Positions 25,586-32,848 of a DNA stretch of 64,000 nt are shown here, piece by piece (positions within the stretch are counted from its first letter, which is position 1; each line of letters starts with the position of its first letter). A model generated the notes under the pieces. The model was not told where the DNA came from. It saw only the letters and a list, made by a program, of their open reading frames with translations, and searched no databases. The translations under genes and the position numbers were made by a program. The stretch covers positions 930,001 through 994,000 of the forward strand of contig NC_015474.1 in assembly GCF_000211475.1 (NCBI RefSeq). Reading direction: 5' to 3'. Source of the stretch: Pyrococcus sp. NA2. Lineage in GTDB: Archaea; Methanobacteriota_B; Thermococci; Thermococcales; Thermococcaceae.

Positions 25586-25623
25586 AAGTAATGGTACCGT
25601 TACCTAGTAACGGGGGCGTTACC
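25586..25623 (+). promoter_or_regulatory. Double palindrome left from archaeal ATPase B promoter
   Basis: This 38-base block aligns without gaps to 22348-22385 (31 of 38 identical). The first inverted repeat is GTAATGG-TA-CCGTTAC (25588-25603, one mismatch). The second is GTAACG-GGGG-CGTTAC (25607-25622, perfect). Where the half-site changes from GTATCG to GTAACG, the opposite arm changes too (CGATAC to CGTTAC), in both repeats. The gene behind it has been lost to a TnpB element, and the ATPase C-terminus reappears at 27064. Confidence 0.72.
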
Positions 25624-25729
25624 TTTTTCTTTTGAGAGCTTCGCCTTTTAGGATGAGGATGATGTAATTCTGAATTAGCCCTTAAAAGCAATACTCTTTT
25701 AAATCATAATGACAATACTATACTCTGAA

Positions 25730-27060
25730 ATGAAGCGTTCAGTAACTGTAAAACTCCAGCCGAGTAAAGAACAAGAGAAAATTCTCTTCGAGTTAGCTGA
25801 CGCTGGGGCTAAAGTCTGGAATCGAGTGAACTACTTGCGGAGGCAGGAATTCTTTGAGGGCAAACTAGTTGACTTTAACAGGACGGAGAAGATTGTTTAC
25901 GAAGAATTCAAGCAAGAAATCGGTTCTGCAACTGTTCAACAGATAGCCAGGAAGAATGCTGAGGCTTGGAGGAGTTTCTTCACTAACATTGGCAAGAGGA
26001 AGCGGGGGAATTGCCCAAGTGGTTCAAGCCAAGACCCCCAAACTACTTGAAGGATGGTGGGAATAGAAAACCACTAATCATCCTCAGGAATGACCAATAT
26101 AAGATTGAGGATAACAAATTAATTCTGAAAGGTCTTGGCAAGTTCAAACGCTTGGAAATTCAATTCAAGGGGAGAATACACTTGAAAGGCAGGCAGGGGA
26201 GGTTAGAAATAACTTACGATGAAGTTAAGCGAAAATGGTACGCCCACATTTCATTTACTGTAGAAGAAAAATTAACCAGAAAAGGTTGGGTTAAAATCCC
26301 AAGACAACCCTTGGGCAACCTTTCAGCAGGAATAGACTTGGGTGTAAACAATTTAATGGCCGTTTACGTTGAGAACGGGGAAAGCTTCCTCGTGAATGGG
26401 AGGCCCTTAAAGAGCATTGGATTTTACTTTCAGAAGAAAGTAGCTGACTATCAGTCTAAACTCAACAAGTCGGGGGCTAAAACGAGTAGAAAACTCAGAA
26501 AACTGTACGAGAGGGCTAAGCTTCAAGCAAGGCACTATATTAACACTGCAGTAAGGCAAACTGTCGAGAGGCTTTACCATCTTGGAGTTTCAAGAATTAT
26601 CGTGGGCTATCCCAAAGGCATTAGCAGGAATTCTAACAAGGGTAAAAAGCAGAATTTCTTGCTTTCTCACATTTGGCGGTTCAATTACGTTATTAAACGT
26701 TTTATTGAAGTTGCTGAGGAGCATGGTATTCTCGTCGAGGTTGTTGATGAGGCTTTCACGTCTAAGCTTTGCCCCGTTTGCGGGAGGCCCCATGAAGGGG
26801 CTCGCTTTACTCGAGGATTATTTAAGTGTCCCGCAACGGGGCTCATCTTCAACGCGGACTTAGTTGGTGCCTTTAACATCTTGAAGAAGGTGGTAAAAAC
26901 AATAACCCCGAACTTGGGTGGTCTTTACGCCCAGGGGAGGGGTAATGGGCCTGAGACCGGGCCCTCGGGCGGAACCGAAACCGGTGACGGGAGTAGGTGG
27001 ATGAGAGCCCGTAAACCTCCCCGCCCGTTGAAACCCCGCCCTTCAAGGCGGGGAGGAGGT
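25730..27060 (+). pseudogene. tnpB: TnpB nuclease with a -1 frameshift, fused to ATPase remnant
   Basis: The N-terminal part (25730-26050) reads MKRSVTVKLQPSKEQEKILF. At GCGGGGGAA (about 26007-26013) one more G would continue it as GELPKWFKPRPPNYLKDGGN. The rest has the RuvC-like residues (SAGIDLGVNNLMAVYV; VVDEAFTSKLCPVCG; NADLVGAFNIL) and a zinc-finger region CPVCG...FKCPATG in which the fourth cysteine is not present. The frame has no stop at the expected end and runs through the right-end stem-loop into the ATPase C-terminus. TnpB is an RNA-guided DNA nuclease; this copy needs the frameshift repaired to be active. Confidence 0.82.
27034..27053 (+). repeat. Right-end stem-loop of the tnpB element
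   Basis: A perfect 7-bp stem CCCCGCC/GGCGGGG closes a CTTCAA loop. It lies at the 3' end of the tnpB reading frame, where the right end of the element and the 3' end of the guide RNA are expected. The DNA directly after it, from about 27054 or 27061, would be the guide sequence. Confidence 0.65.
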
Positions 27061-27063
27061 CAG

Positions 27064-27585
27064 GAGGAGATAACCGTTAAGCCATTTTCAAGGGAACTAT
27101 CCAAGGAATTCTTAAGGAGGGGATTCGAAGAGGTGGGAATGGAAGTTGAAGAGGAGTTAATAGAGAGGGCAGTAGAACTTTTGGATGGAATTCCAGGTTG
27201 GCTCGTGGAGTTTGGCTATAACTATTTGGAAACGAAGAGCTTTGAGAGGGCAATGGAAAACGTGATTCTAAAGGCCGAGAGATTCCTGGAAGGTGAGCTG
27301 AGAGAGCTCGAGAGGAGAAGCGGGAGGTACCTTCTGATATTGAAGGCGATAGCGATGGGTTTCGACAGGTGGGAGCTTATTAAGGATTACGTGGAAGTGC
27401 GGAGCGGAAAGATAGCAAATTCAAGGCTGGCAAACCTCCTCAGGAATCTGGAGAAGATGGGCTGGATAAGGAAGGACAACACAACAAAAAGATACGAGAT
27501 AATTGATCCAATTGTGATGAGGGTATTAAGGAACGTCAAGGCACGCAAGGAAGAGATAGGCAGGAATCATCAGTGGTTCACTTGA
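27064..27585 (+). pseudogene. Archaeal ATPase (PF01637-type) copy B, C-terminal third
   Basis: From ITVKPFSRELSKEFLRRGFE on, this matches the C-terminal half of ATPase A (ITLEPFPRDLSIEFLREGFR there), through LDGIPGWLVEFGYNYL, ILKAIAMGFDRWELIKDYVE and NLEKMGWIRK to IIDPIVMRVLRN. The P-loop domain is absent. It is read in frame with the upstream tnpB, so a chimeric product is possible on paper. The end overlaps the C-terminus of the convergent ATPase C gene by 60 bases. Its former promoter is probably 25586-25623. Confidence 0.82.
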
Positions 27586-28836
27586 AAAGTCATCCTTCGA
27601 TAGCGTTATGACCTCTTTTATCTTCCCAACTCTCAGTTTTGACGGCTTGGCATTTTCCCTCCATTTAACCTCGAAGCCAATTCCTTCCCTTGTTACGACG
27701 TCTATCTCCCTTCCATCCCTCCAATAGCCAACTTCATATCTCCTGGCTAAATGGGAAGCAACAACGCTTTCAACGATCTTATCCTCGCTGGGTTCCTCAA
27801 TCAGGCACCAGCGCGAGAAGAGATGGTATAGGAATGGATCGACGAAGTGGATCTTTTTCTCCCTCTTGAAGTTGGGTTCAAGTGTGTTTGGGTCGAAGTT
27901 ATAAAGAACCTTCACGATGAAGCTCTTTTCAAGGAATTCGATGTAGCTGAACACAGTCTTATGAGAGCCAATATCGACTTCCTTTGCGATCGTGTTCCAC
28001 CCTACTGGAGTCGGAACCCTCTTTAAAATGGTCTTTATCACTCTCTTTGCAATATCCTCACTCCTTCCGAGTCTTATCAAGTCTCCCCTGATCCAGGAGA
28101 GATAAGTGTCGTACGTTTCCTCGCTTACCTTTCCCCCCTCAAGGATATCCTTGACGGCCCTCGGGAATCCACCGCTTTTTAAATATAAAATAAAGAGGTC
28201 ATAGAGCTCCTCCCTCCACGGGCGTAGCTTTGAGCATTCCTTAACTTCGCTGATTCTTTTAATCCTGGGAAGTTTAGAGTAAATGTCTGGCCTCGCAACT
28301 TTCACGAATTCCCTGAAGCTCAGAGGGTTCATAACGATGTCTTTTCCTTTACCTCTTCTCCCAGGAAAAGTCTCAACTTCACCTTTGAGGTACATACTCA
28401 AGGAGCCTGTTAGAATTAAAACGTCCTTCTTGAATTTCCCCATGTCGATGTAGAGCTTTATCGCCCTGAACCACTCCTTTGGAAACGTTATCTCGTCCAG
28501 TAAGAAGTATGAACTTTCAATCCCCTCATTCTTCCTGAACTCCATGTATTCGTCCAAAACTTTCATGAGCTCCTTGTAGTTGCTTAAATAATCGCATCTA
28601 ACATAAAATATCGCCTTAGGGTTAATACCTTCATCCAGGGGCCTCTTTATGATTAGCTTCAATAGCGTTGTTTTTCCAACTTGTCTTGGGCCGAATATGA
28701 AGTTCAAGGAGAATTGCTCAAGTGAAACCCTCTCGATTATATTTGGAATCCACTTAACTTTGCTCTCCTTCCATTTTCTATAGTCCTCATCCTCCCCTAT
28801 GAACACTATCCTTCTACCATGGATTAAACTGTTCAA
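27526..28836 (-). CDS. AAA ATPase with DUF4143-type C-terminus, copy C
   Basis: A 436-residue P-loop ATPase. Walker A is FIFGPRQVGKTTLLK (residues 46-60), Walker B is SYFLLDEITFPKEW (about 109-122), and LILTGSLSMYL is sensor 1. A winged helix follows (IAKEVDIGSHKTVFSYIEFL), then a nuclease-like end with GREIDVVTREGIGFEVKWRE, the D...ExK pattern of PD-(D/E)XK folds. TTG 28836 is the only possible start after an in-frame stop. The promoter holds two palindromes around a TATA box (28841-28895). Function unknown; such ATPases are often suspected of mobile or defence roles. Confidence 0.85.
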   Translation of the reverse strand: MNSLIHGRRIVFIGEDEDYRKWKESKVKWIPNIIERVSLEQFSLNFIFGPRQVGKTTLLKLIIKRPLDEGINPKAIFYVRCDYLSNYKELMKVLDEYMEFRKNEGIESSYFLLDEITFPKEWFRAIKLYIDMGKFKKDVLILTGSLSMYLKGEVETFPGRRGKGKDIVMNPLSFREFVKVARPDIYSKLPRIKRISEVKECSKLRPWREELYDLFILYLKSGGFPRAVKDILEGGKVSEETYDTYLSWIRGDLIRLGRSEDIAKRVIKTILKRVPTPVGWNTIAKEVDIGSHKTVFSYIEFLEKSFIVKVLYNFDPNTLEPNFKREKKIHFVDPFLYHLFSRWCLIEEPSEDKIVESVVASHLARRYEVGYWRDGREIDVVTREGIGFEVKWRENAKPSKLRVGKIKEVITLSKDDFSSEPLMIPAYLFLACLDVP

Positions 28837-28840
28837 TCAT

Positions 28841-28895
28841 GTTGGTATTTGCATTACCAACGATTTAAAAATATCTTGGTAATGTCATTACCAAG
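28841..28895 (-). promoter_or_regulatory. Two palindromes flanking the TATA box of ATPase C
   Basis: On the minus strand the order is: palindrome TTGGTAATG-A-CATTACCAA (28876-28894, perfect; extended by one more pair to 28875-28895), then a TATA-like ATATTTTTAAA (about 28864-28874), then GTTGGTA-N7-TACCAAC (28841-28861), then the TTG start at 28836. Both palindromes share the half-site TTGGTA. Placing one on each side of the TATA box is the layout of a strong autorepressor or two-site operator. The half-site differs from those of ATPases A, B and D. Confidence 0.72.
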
Positions 28896-29087
28896 GTTAT
28901 ACTTGAGATGCGTTGGGGCTTTTATGAATGAGACAATAACCCAGGAGGAGATATCGATGTTCTGATAGTTGGTGCAATCATCAAGAGAGTAATATCTATG
29001 ATTGCACTTGCAAGCGGATTCTCATATCACTGATATTCTCTCTGGGGAGCTTACCTAGTCAAACACATACATGAAAGCATCACACCA
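28896..29087. other. Gap between ATPase C and ATPase D
   Basis: About 190 bases without a gene. A plus-strand fragment near 28950-28975 reads GGDIDVLIVGA, which recalls the second half of a nucleotidyltransferase motif, but no GS motif precedes it and the frame is short. I do not call a gene. Confidence 0.35.
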
Positions 29088-30428
29088 TTAAATCATCTCG
29101 CTCTCGAAATCCTTTAGATCCCATAGGAAGAAGCCCTCACCTTTGATGCTCTCCTTGTTCTCGATCTTCTTCGCTATCAACCCATAACATTTCTTCCACT
29201 TTTCCATTCCGATTAACTCACCTTTGCGCTCAAGGTCTTTTAAAATTCTCCTCGCTTCTTTCTCGCTGAGCTCCTTCCACTTAACCTCAACAAGCAAGGC
29301 CTTTCTCTCCTCACCCTTAAGGGCAACGATGTCGATTTCCTCCCCTTTGTGCCACCACCTTCCGATCTTGCTGGGCTTAATGACCCTCGTTAAGAACTCC
29401 CTTGAGACCTTTTCAAATGTCCTTCCGAGGTAAGCGTTAAAATTCTTCCGGAAATCCTCGATTGCGGGCTCGGGGTTAAGGGACTCTATCTCCTCATAGT
29501 GAGGGCTCACGAAACGGTGGTAAAATCTGAAGTACTCATCCTCAATCACGTAGATCCCTCTCTTGCCCTTTCTCTCAGTTATTGGGACTTCCCGCTTTAT
29601 GATACCAAGATTCGAGAGGACTCTAAGGTAGGAGGGCAGATCCTTTGGCTCTATCCTAGTGTACTGGGCAATTTCGTTGAGTCTTGTTTTCCCAAGGGCT
29701 ATTGCCTCGATTATCTGCATGTACCTGCTCGGATTCCTTAGCTCCTCCAGAAGGAGGAGCCTTGCTTCGTTGAATAGGAATGCACTCGGGTCAAAGAAGT
29801 TGGCTATTATCTCTTCATCGCTTCCAGTTCTGAAGAACTCCATGTACTTGGGAATCCCCCACGTGACGCCATAGATCCTTAGAAGCCTTTCAAAGTCCTT
29901 TCCAAACCATTCGACCATGTCGAAGAAGCGGAAAGGTTGAACCTTTAGAATCCCACTCGCCCTCCCGTAGAGGGGACTCTTGTAGCTGAGCACCTCGCGT
30001 TCCATCATTCCAACGCTTGAGCCGCAGAGGATGAGTGTAACATCAGAATCATCAAGGATTATATCCACTATCTCCTGGAATTCAGATACTATCCCTTTAT
30101 CGGCCTCTATTAAGTATGGAAATTCGTCAAGTATGACGATTAATTTTCCCTGTTCTCTTAGAAACTTGAATGCATCCCTGAAGCTTTCGAATCTTACAGG
30201 TGCATTTATAAAGGAGCTTATTTCCTGGGAGAACCTCTCTATGTCCTTTTCATACCCTCTCTGGGAACAGAGGAAATATATGCCCCTTTTATTCTCCAAA
30301 AATTTCCTTAAGAGGGCTGTTTTGCCAACTCTTCTCCTCCCATACACGACAAAAAGCCTATAACCTTCTCTCCATGCTCTCTCTAGAACTTCGAGCTCCC
30401 TATTTCTGTTCACAAATTTTCGAATCAT
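29088..30428 (-). CDS. Archaeal ATPase with DUF234 C-terminus, copy D
   Basis: About 446 residues. Walker A is VVYGRRRVGKTALL (residues 28-41), Walker B LIVILDEFPYLIE (96-108), and LILCGSSVGMMEREV is sensor 1. The winged helix (about 245-290) is followed by the DUF234 region with KGEEIDIVALKG and LLVEVKWKEL, a PD-(D/E)XK-like D...ExK pattern. ATG 30428 is favoured: the TATA-like TTTAAATA lies about 28 bases upstream, so the message is nearly leaderless; GTG 30443 is an alternative inside the palindrome. Function is unknown. It is the third intact P-loop ATPase of this cluster. Confidence 0.87.
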   Translation of the reverse strand: MIRKFVNRNRELEVLERAWREGYRLFVVYGRRRVGKTALLRKFLENKRGIYFLCSQRGYEKDIERFSQEISSFINAPVRFESFRDAFKFLREQGKLIVILDEFPYLIEADKGIVSEFQEIVDIILDDSDVTLILCGSSVGMMEREVLSYKSPLYGRASGILKVQPFRFFDMVEWFGKDFERLLRIYGVTWGIPKYMEFFRTGSDEEIIANFFDPSAFLFNEARLLLLEELRNPSRYMQIIEAIALGKTRLNEIAQYTRIEPKDLPSYLRVLSNLGIIKREVPITERKGKRGIYVIEDEYFRFYHRFVSPHYEEIESLNPEPAIEDFRKNFNAYLGRTFEKVSREFLTRVIKPSKIGRWWHKGEEIDIVALKGEERKALLVEVKWKELSEKEARRILKDLERKGELIGMEKWKKCYGLIAKKIENKESIKGEGFFLWDLKDFESEMI

Positions 30429-30451
30429 GATTATAATAAACACGATTCGAA
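30419..30451 (-). promoter_or_regulatory. Palindrome between TATA box and start of ATPase D
   Basis: TTCGAATCATG (30419-30429) and CACGATTCGAA (30441-30451) form an inverted repeat with 10 of 11 pairs and an AT-rich centre. It covers the start codon and abuts the TATA-like TTTAAATA. Its half-site CGAATC differs from those of ATPases A, B and C, but its place at the promoter is the same. Confidence 0.62.
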
Positions 30452-30454
30452 TAT

Positions 30455-31399
30455 TTAAATGTTGAGTTCCAAATGCTTCTCAATAACTTCAAGAGCTTCT
30501 TCAGTCTTGTCCCTATCACAGATGCAACCCAAGACTTCCCTTTTCCCGCCAGCGTTGAGGCCAAGAGACCGGAGCTCCCTTATAATCCCTCTCATATCGA
30601 CCTTATCGGCCATGCTTGTGGAGATGCGGAAGTAAACCTGCGCCATCCCATGAAAGTTCCTGTTAACGACGATTGCGCCTCTATATCCTTTCTCCCACAC
30701 CAGCTTTCTTGCAACCTTTGAAATGATGTTGAACGAGCTTTCAAATTCAACGAAGGCAAATCCTTTCCTCTCCTGAACTTCCGAAAGGGCGTCTTCGATG
30801 GCTCTCCTTATGGCTTCGACTTTCTTAATCCATGGTTCATAGTTCAGCAACTCCTTAGTTTCGTTCTCAAGGAGGATTGAAACTGCCTTTTCAACGTCTT
30901 CTCTATCCATGGTTATGTAGTTAGAATCTATGAGCTCGACGAGTCTGAGGGCTTCCTCCTTAGAAATGTTGTCCTTAGAGAGTAGTTCATTAACCCTCTC
31001 AATTTTGAAGACTCCTTCACCCAGATCCCCGACAGCTCCTAGAGCGGTCCATGCGTTCCAGAAGCTGAAGTATTCCGAAACCACGAAAGAGGTAGAAGGA
31101 GCTCTCCTACCAACTAAAACGGGATTTATCTGTCTTACAAAAGGATTTGTAATTCTTGGTTGCTCATGGTGATCGATGAAAATAGTAGGCACCTTGATCT
31201 TTTCGGCTTCACTTGGAACATTGAAGTCGAGTATGTACACCCTCTCCGCATTCTTAATTTCGTTCCAAATCCTATCATCAAAACGAAACTCTCCAATAGG
31301 TGCAGTCATGTTTTTATAATCCTTAAGGTTAAGAGCTTTAATCAAGAGGGCCGCCGATGTTATGCCATCGGTGTCCCAGTGATGGATTATCAGCTCCAT
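30455..31399 (-). CDS. DHH-family phosphoesterase
   Basis: A 314-residue DHH phosphoesterase of the RecJ/NrnA type. Metal-binding motifs are IIHHWDTDGITSAALLIKAL (residues 4-23) and IFIDHHEQPRI (DHH, about 73-83); the C-terminal DHHA1-like part ends with GLNAGGKREVLGCIC. Family members hydrolyse short oligonucleotides or 3'-phosphoadenosine 5'-phosphate (pAp). It lies seven bases behind ATP sulfurylase, so removal of pAp after sulfo transfer from PAPS is an attractive role, but this is inference from context. It is the last gene of the sulfate-activation operon. Confidence 0.85.
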   Translation of the reverse strand: MELIIHHWDTDGITSAALLIKALNLKDYKNMTAPIGEFRFDDRIWNEIKNAERVYILDFNVPSEAEKIKVPTIFIDHHEQPRITNPFVRQINPVLVGRRAPSTSFVVSEYFSFWNAWTALGAVGDLGEGVFKIERVNELLSKDNISKEEALRLVELIDSNYITMDREDVEKAVSILLENETKELLNYEPWIKKVEAIRRAIEDALSEVQERKGFAFVEFESSFNIISKVARKLVWEKGYRGAIVVNRNFHGMAQVYFRISTSMADKVDMRGIIRELRSLGLNAGGKREVLGCICDRDKTEEALEVIEKHLELNI

Positions 31400-31405
31400 T
31401 GGAGA

Positions 31406-32545
31406 TCACTCGACAAAGGGGTTCTCGAAGCTCCTTATGACCTCGTAAACTTCAGGCCTCATCATGTATTCCGGTGGCTTCTCGCCGTTCATTATCATCT
31501 TCCTGAGCTTTGTTCCGCTTATCCTTATGTGGAATTCCTCACCGTGAGGGCATATCTTCTCGTTAACCATCCCTCCGCACTTCTTACAGTAGAAGGCTTC
31601 CCTTATGAACATCGGTGTTATTCCCAGGTCTGGGAACTCATCGAAGAGATCCCAGGCCTCATAGGGTCCATAATAATTGCCAACTCCGGCATGATCCCTT
31701 CCAACTATAAAGTGCGTGGCCCCGAAGTTCTTCCTCATTATTGCATGGTGTATGGCCTCCCTTGGCCCGGCATAGCGCATCTCATAACGAACGGTTGCCA
31801 AAACGGCGACGTCCTTTGGGTAATAGTGCTCAAAAAGTACTTCATATGCCTTTATTATTACCTCATCCTTGTAATCTCCCTTCTTTTTCCTTCCAAGTAC
31901 TGGGTTTATGAAAAGGCCATCCACGAACGTTAGAGCCGCCTTTTGAACGTATTCATGTCCTAAATGTGGAACGTTCCTCGTTTGAAAAGCAACTATGGTC
32001 TTCCATCCCCTCTCCTTGAACAGTACCCTCGTCTCTATAGGTCTCAGCGTGTACTTCTCGAATGGATTTGGAAGCTCGTTTAACAACTCTATCTCTCCTC
32101 CAACTAGATACTCGCCCATTGAATAAACCTTGGCAACCCCGGGATGATTTGGATCATCGGTTTTGAAGACCTTTATTGCAAATTCCTTCTTATCGTACTT
32201 GTATATATCTTCAACGTGCATTCTAGCTATTGGAGTGTTCTCATAATAGAGGAGAATTGCATCCCCCTCCTCAAATTCAGGATTCTCAACGTCTAGCACA
32301 ATCGGAATTGTCCAGGGAGTATCGTCACTTAGCCTCATATGGTCAAGAACGCTCTCAAAGTCCTCCCTTGTTAGGAAGCCCTTGAGCGGTGAATAGACAC
32401 CATGAGCTATGTTCTCAATGTCTATCGCTCTCCCGTGGTCTATCTGAACTCTTGGGTACTCATGTTGCTCACTTAATATCCTCTCCCTGGTTCTTGGTGC
32501 TGCTATCCTCCTTATGAGCTTGCCTCCGTGTGGCTTTGAAACCAT
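31406..32545 (-). CDS. sat: Sulfate adenylyltransferase (ATP sulfurylase)
   Basis: An ATP sulfurylase of about 379 residues making APS and pyrophosphate from sulfate and ATP. The nucleotide-binding signature is VAFQTRNVPHLGHEYVQKAA (near residue 190), and FIVGRDHAGVGNYYGP (near 280) is the second family motif. The C-terminal CKKCGGMVNEKICPH is a zinc-binding segment, followed by ISGTKLR. ATG 32545 is preceded by AGGTG with six bases between; earlier GTG/ATG codons overlap that site. No APS kinase domain is fused; the kinase is separate at 33592. No APS or PAPS reductase is visible, which points to sulfo transfer. Confidence 0.95.
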   Translation of the reverse strand: MVSKPHGGKLIRRIAAPRTRERILSEQHEYPRVQIDHGRAIDIENIAHGVYSPLKGFLTREDFESVLDHMRLSDDTPWTIPIVLDVENPEFEEGDAILLYYENTPIARMHVEDIYKYDKKEFAIKVFKTDDPNHPGVAKVYSMGEYLVGGEIELLNELPNPFEKYTLRPIETRVLFKERGWKTIVAFQTRNVPHLGHEYVQKAALTFVDGLFINPVLGRKKKGDYKDEVIIKAYEVLFEHYYPKDVAVLATVRYEMRYAGPREAIHHAIMRKNFGATHFIVGRDHAGVGNYYGPYEAWDLFDEFPDLGITPMFIREAFYCKKCGGMVNEKICPHGEEFHIRISGTKLRKMIMNGEKPPEYMMRPEVYEVIRSFENPFVE

Positions 32546-32569
32546 GTGCATCACCTAAAAAAGAAAAGA

Positions 32570-32797
32570 TCAATCTAGGTATCCAAGAGCCCTTAGCCTC
32601 TCCTTAACTTTCTCCTCCTCCTCTTCTGTGAATACCTCTTCTTCCTCTTCTTCCTCCAAGCTCGCAAGTACCTCTCTCAAAACGTAAGTAACATATTCTG
32701 ATACTGAGGTAAAGCCGGTCCCTTCTATCCTCTCTTTTATCTTATCGTAGAGTGGCTTTGGAATTGATATTGTCACGTAGTTCTTTTCCTCTTCCAT
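32570..32797 (-). CDS. Ribbon-helix-helix protein of the sulfate-activation operon
   Basis: A small protein of about 75 residues. The N-terminal ribbon-helix-helix part reads KNYVTISIPKPLYDKIKERI, then GFTSVSEYVTYVLREVL; a long acidic stretch (LEEEEEEEVFTEEEEEKVKE) and a short end RLRALGYLD follow. ATG 32797 is behind GGAGGTG. It lies between the permease and ATP sulfurylase genes and is likely a local regulator of the operon, by analogy with other RHH repressors. The polyacidic tail is unusual for a DNA-binding protein and may mediate partner binding or self-inhibition. Confidence 0.78.
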   Translation of the reverse strand: MEEEKNYVTISIPKPLYDKIKERIEGTGFTSVSEYVTYVLREVLASLEEEEEEEVFTEEEEEKVKERLRALGYLD

Positions 32798-32848
32798 ATT
32801 TCTCACCTCCTTTAACTAACTAGACCGAGCTGTTATAAGGGTTTCTCC

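Larger units (their letters stand above)
25624..27060 (+). mobile_element. IS200/IS605-type element with tnpB only
   Basis: The element carries a tnpB gene and no tnpA. The right end is marked by a perfect stem-loop CCCCGCC-CTTCAA-GGCGGGG (27034-27053) followed by GAGGAGGT. The left end is not exact; it lies between the palindromes ending at 25623 and the TnpB start at 25730. The element sits in an archaeal ATPase gene: promoter palindromes are on its left, the ATPase C-terminal third on its right. About 190 codons of the ATPase are missing, so a deletion accompanied or followed insertion. Confidence 0.75.

Noticed and set aside
25640-25670. Possible C/D box guide RNA (GATGATG ... CTGA)
   Set aside because: The boxes are only a few bases apart, with no room for a guide and no C'/D' pair; chance in an IS left end is more likely.
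28950-28990. GGDIDVLIVGA fragment as a second nucleotidyltransferase gene
   Set aside because: Only the second half of the motif is present, with no GSxARG part, start codon or HEPN partner; too short to support a call.
31160-31933. Long 257-codon plus-strand frame opposite sat/DHH
   Set aside because: It runs antisense across two well-supported enzymes, with no family motif and no ribosome-binding site.
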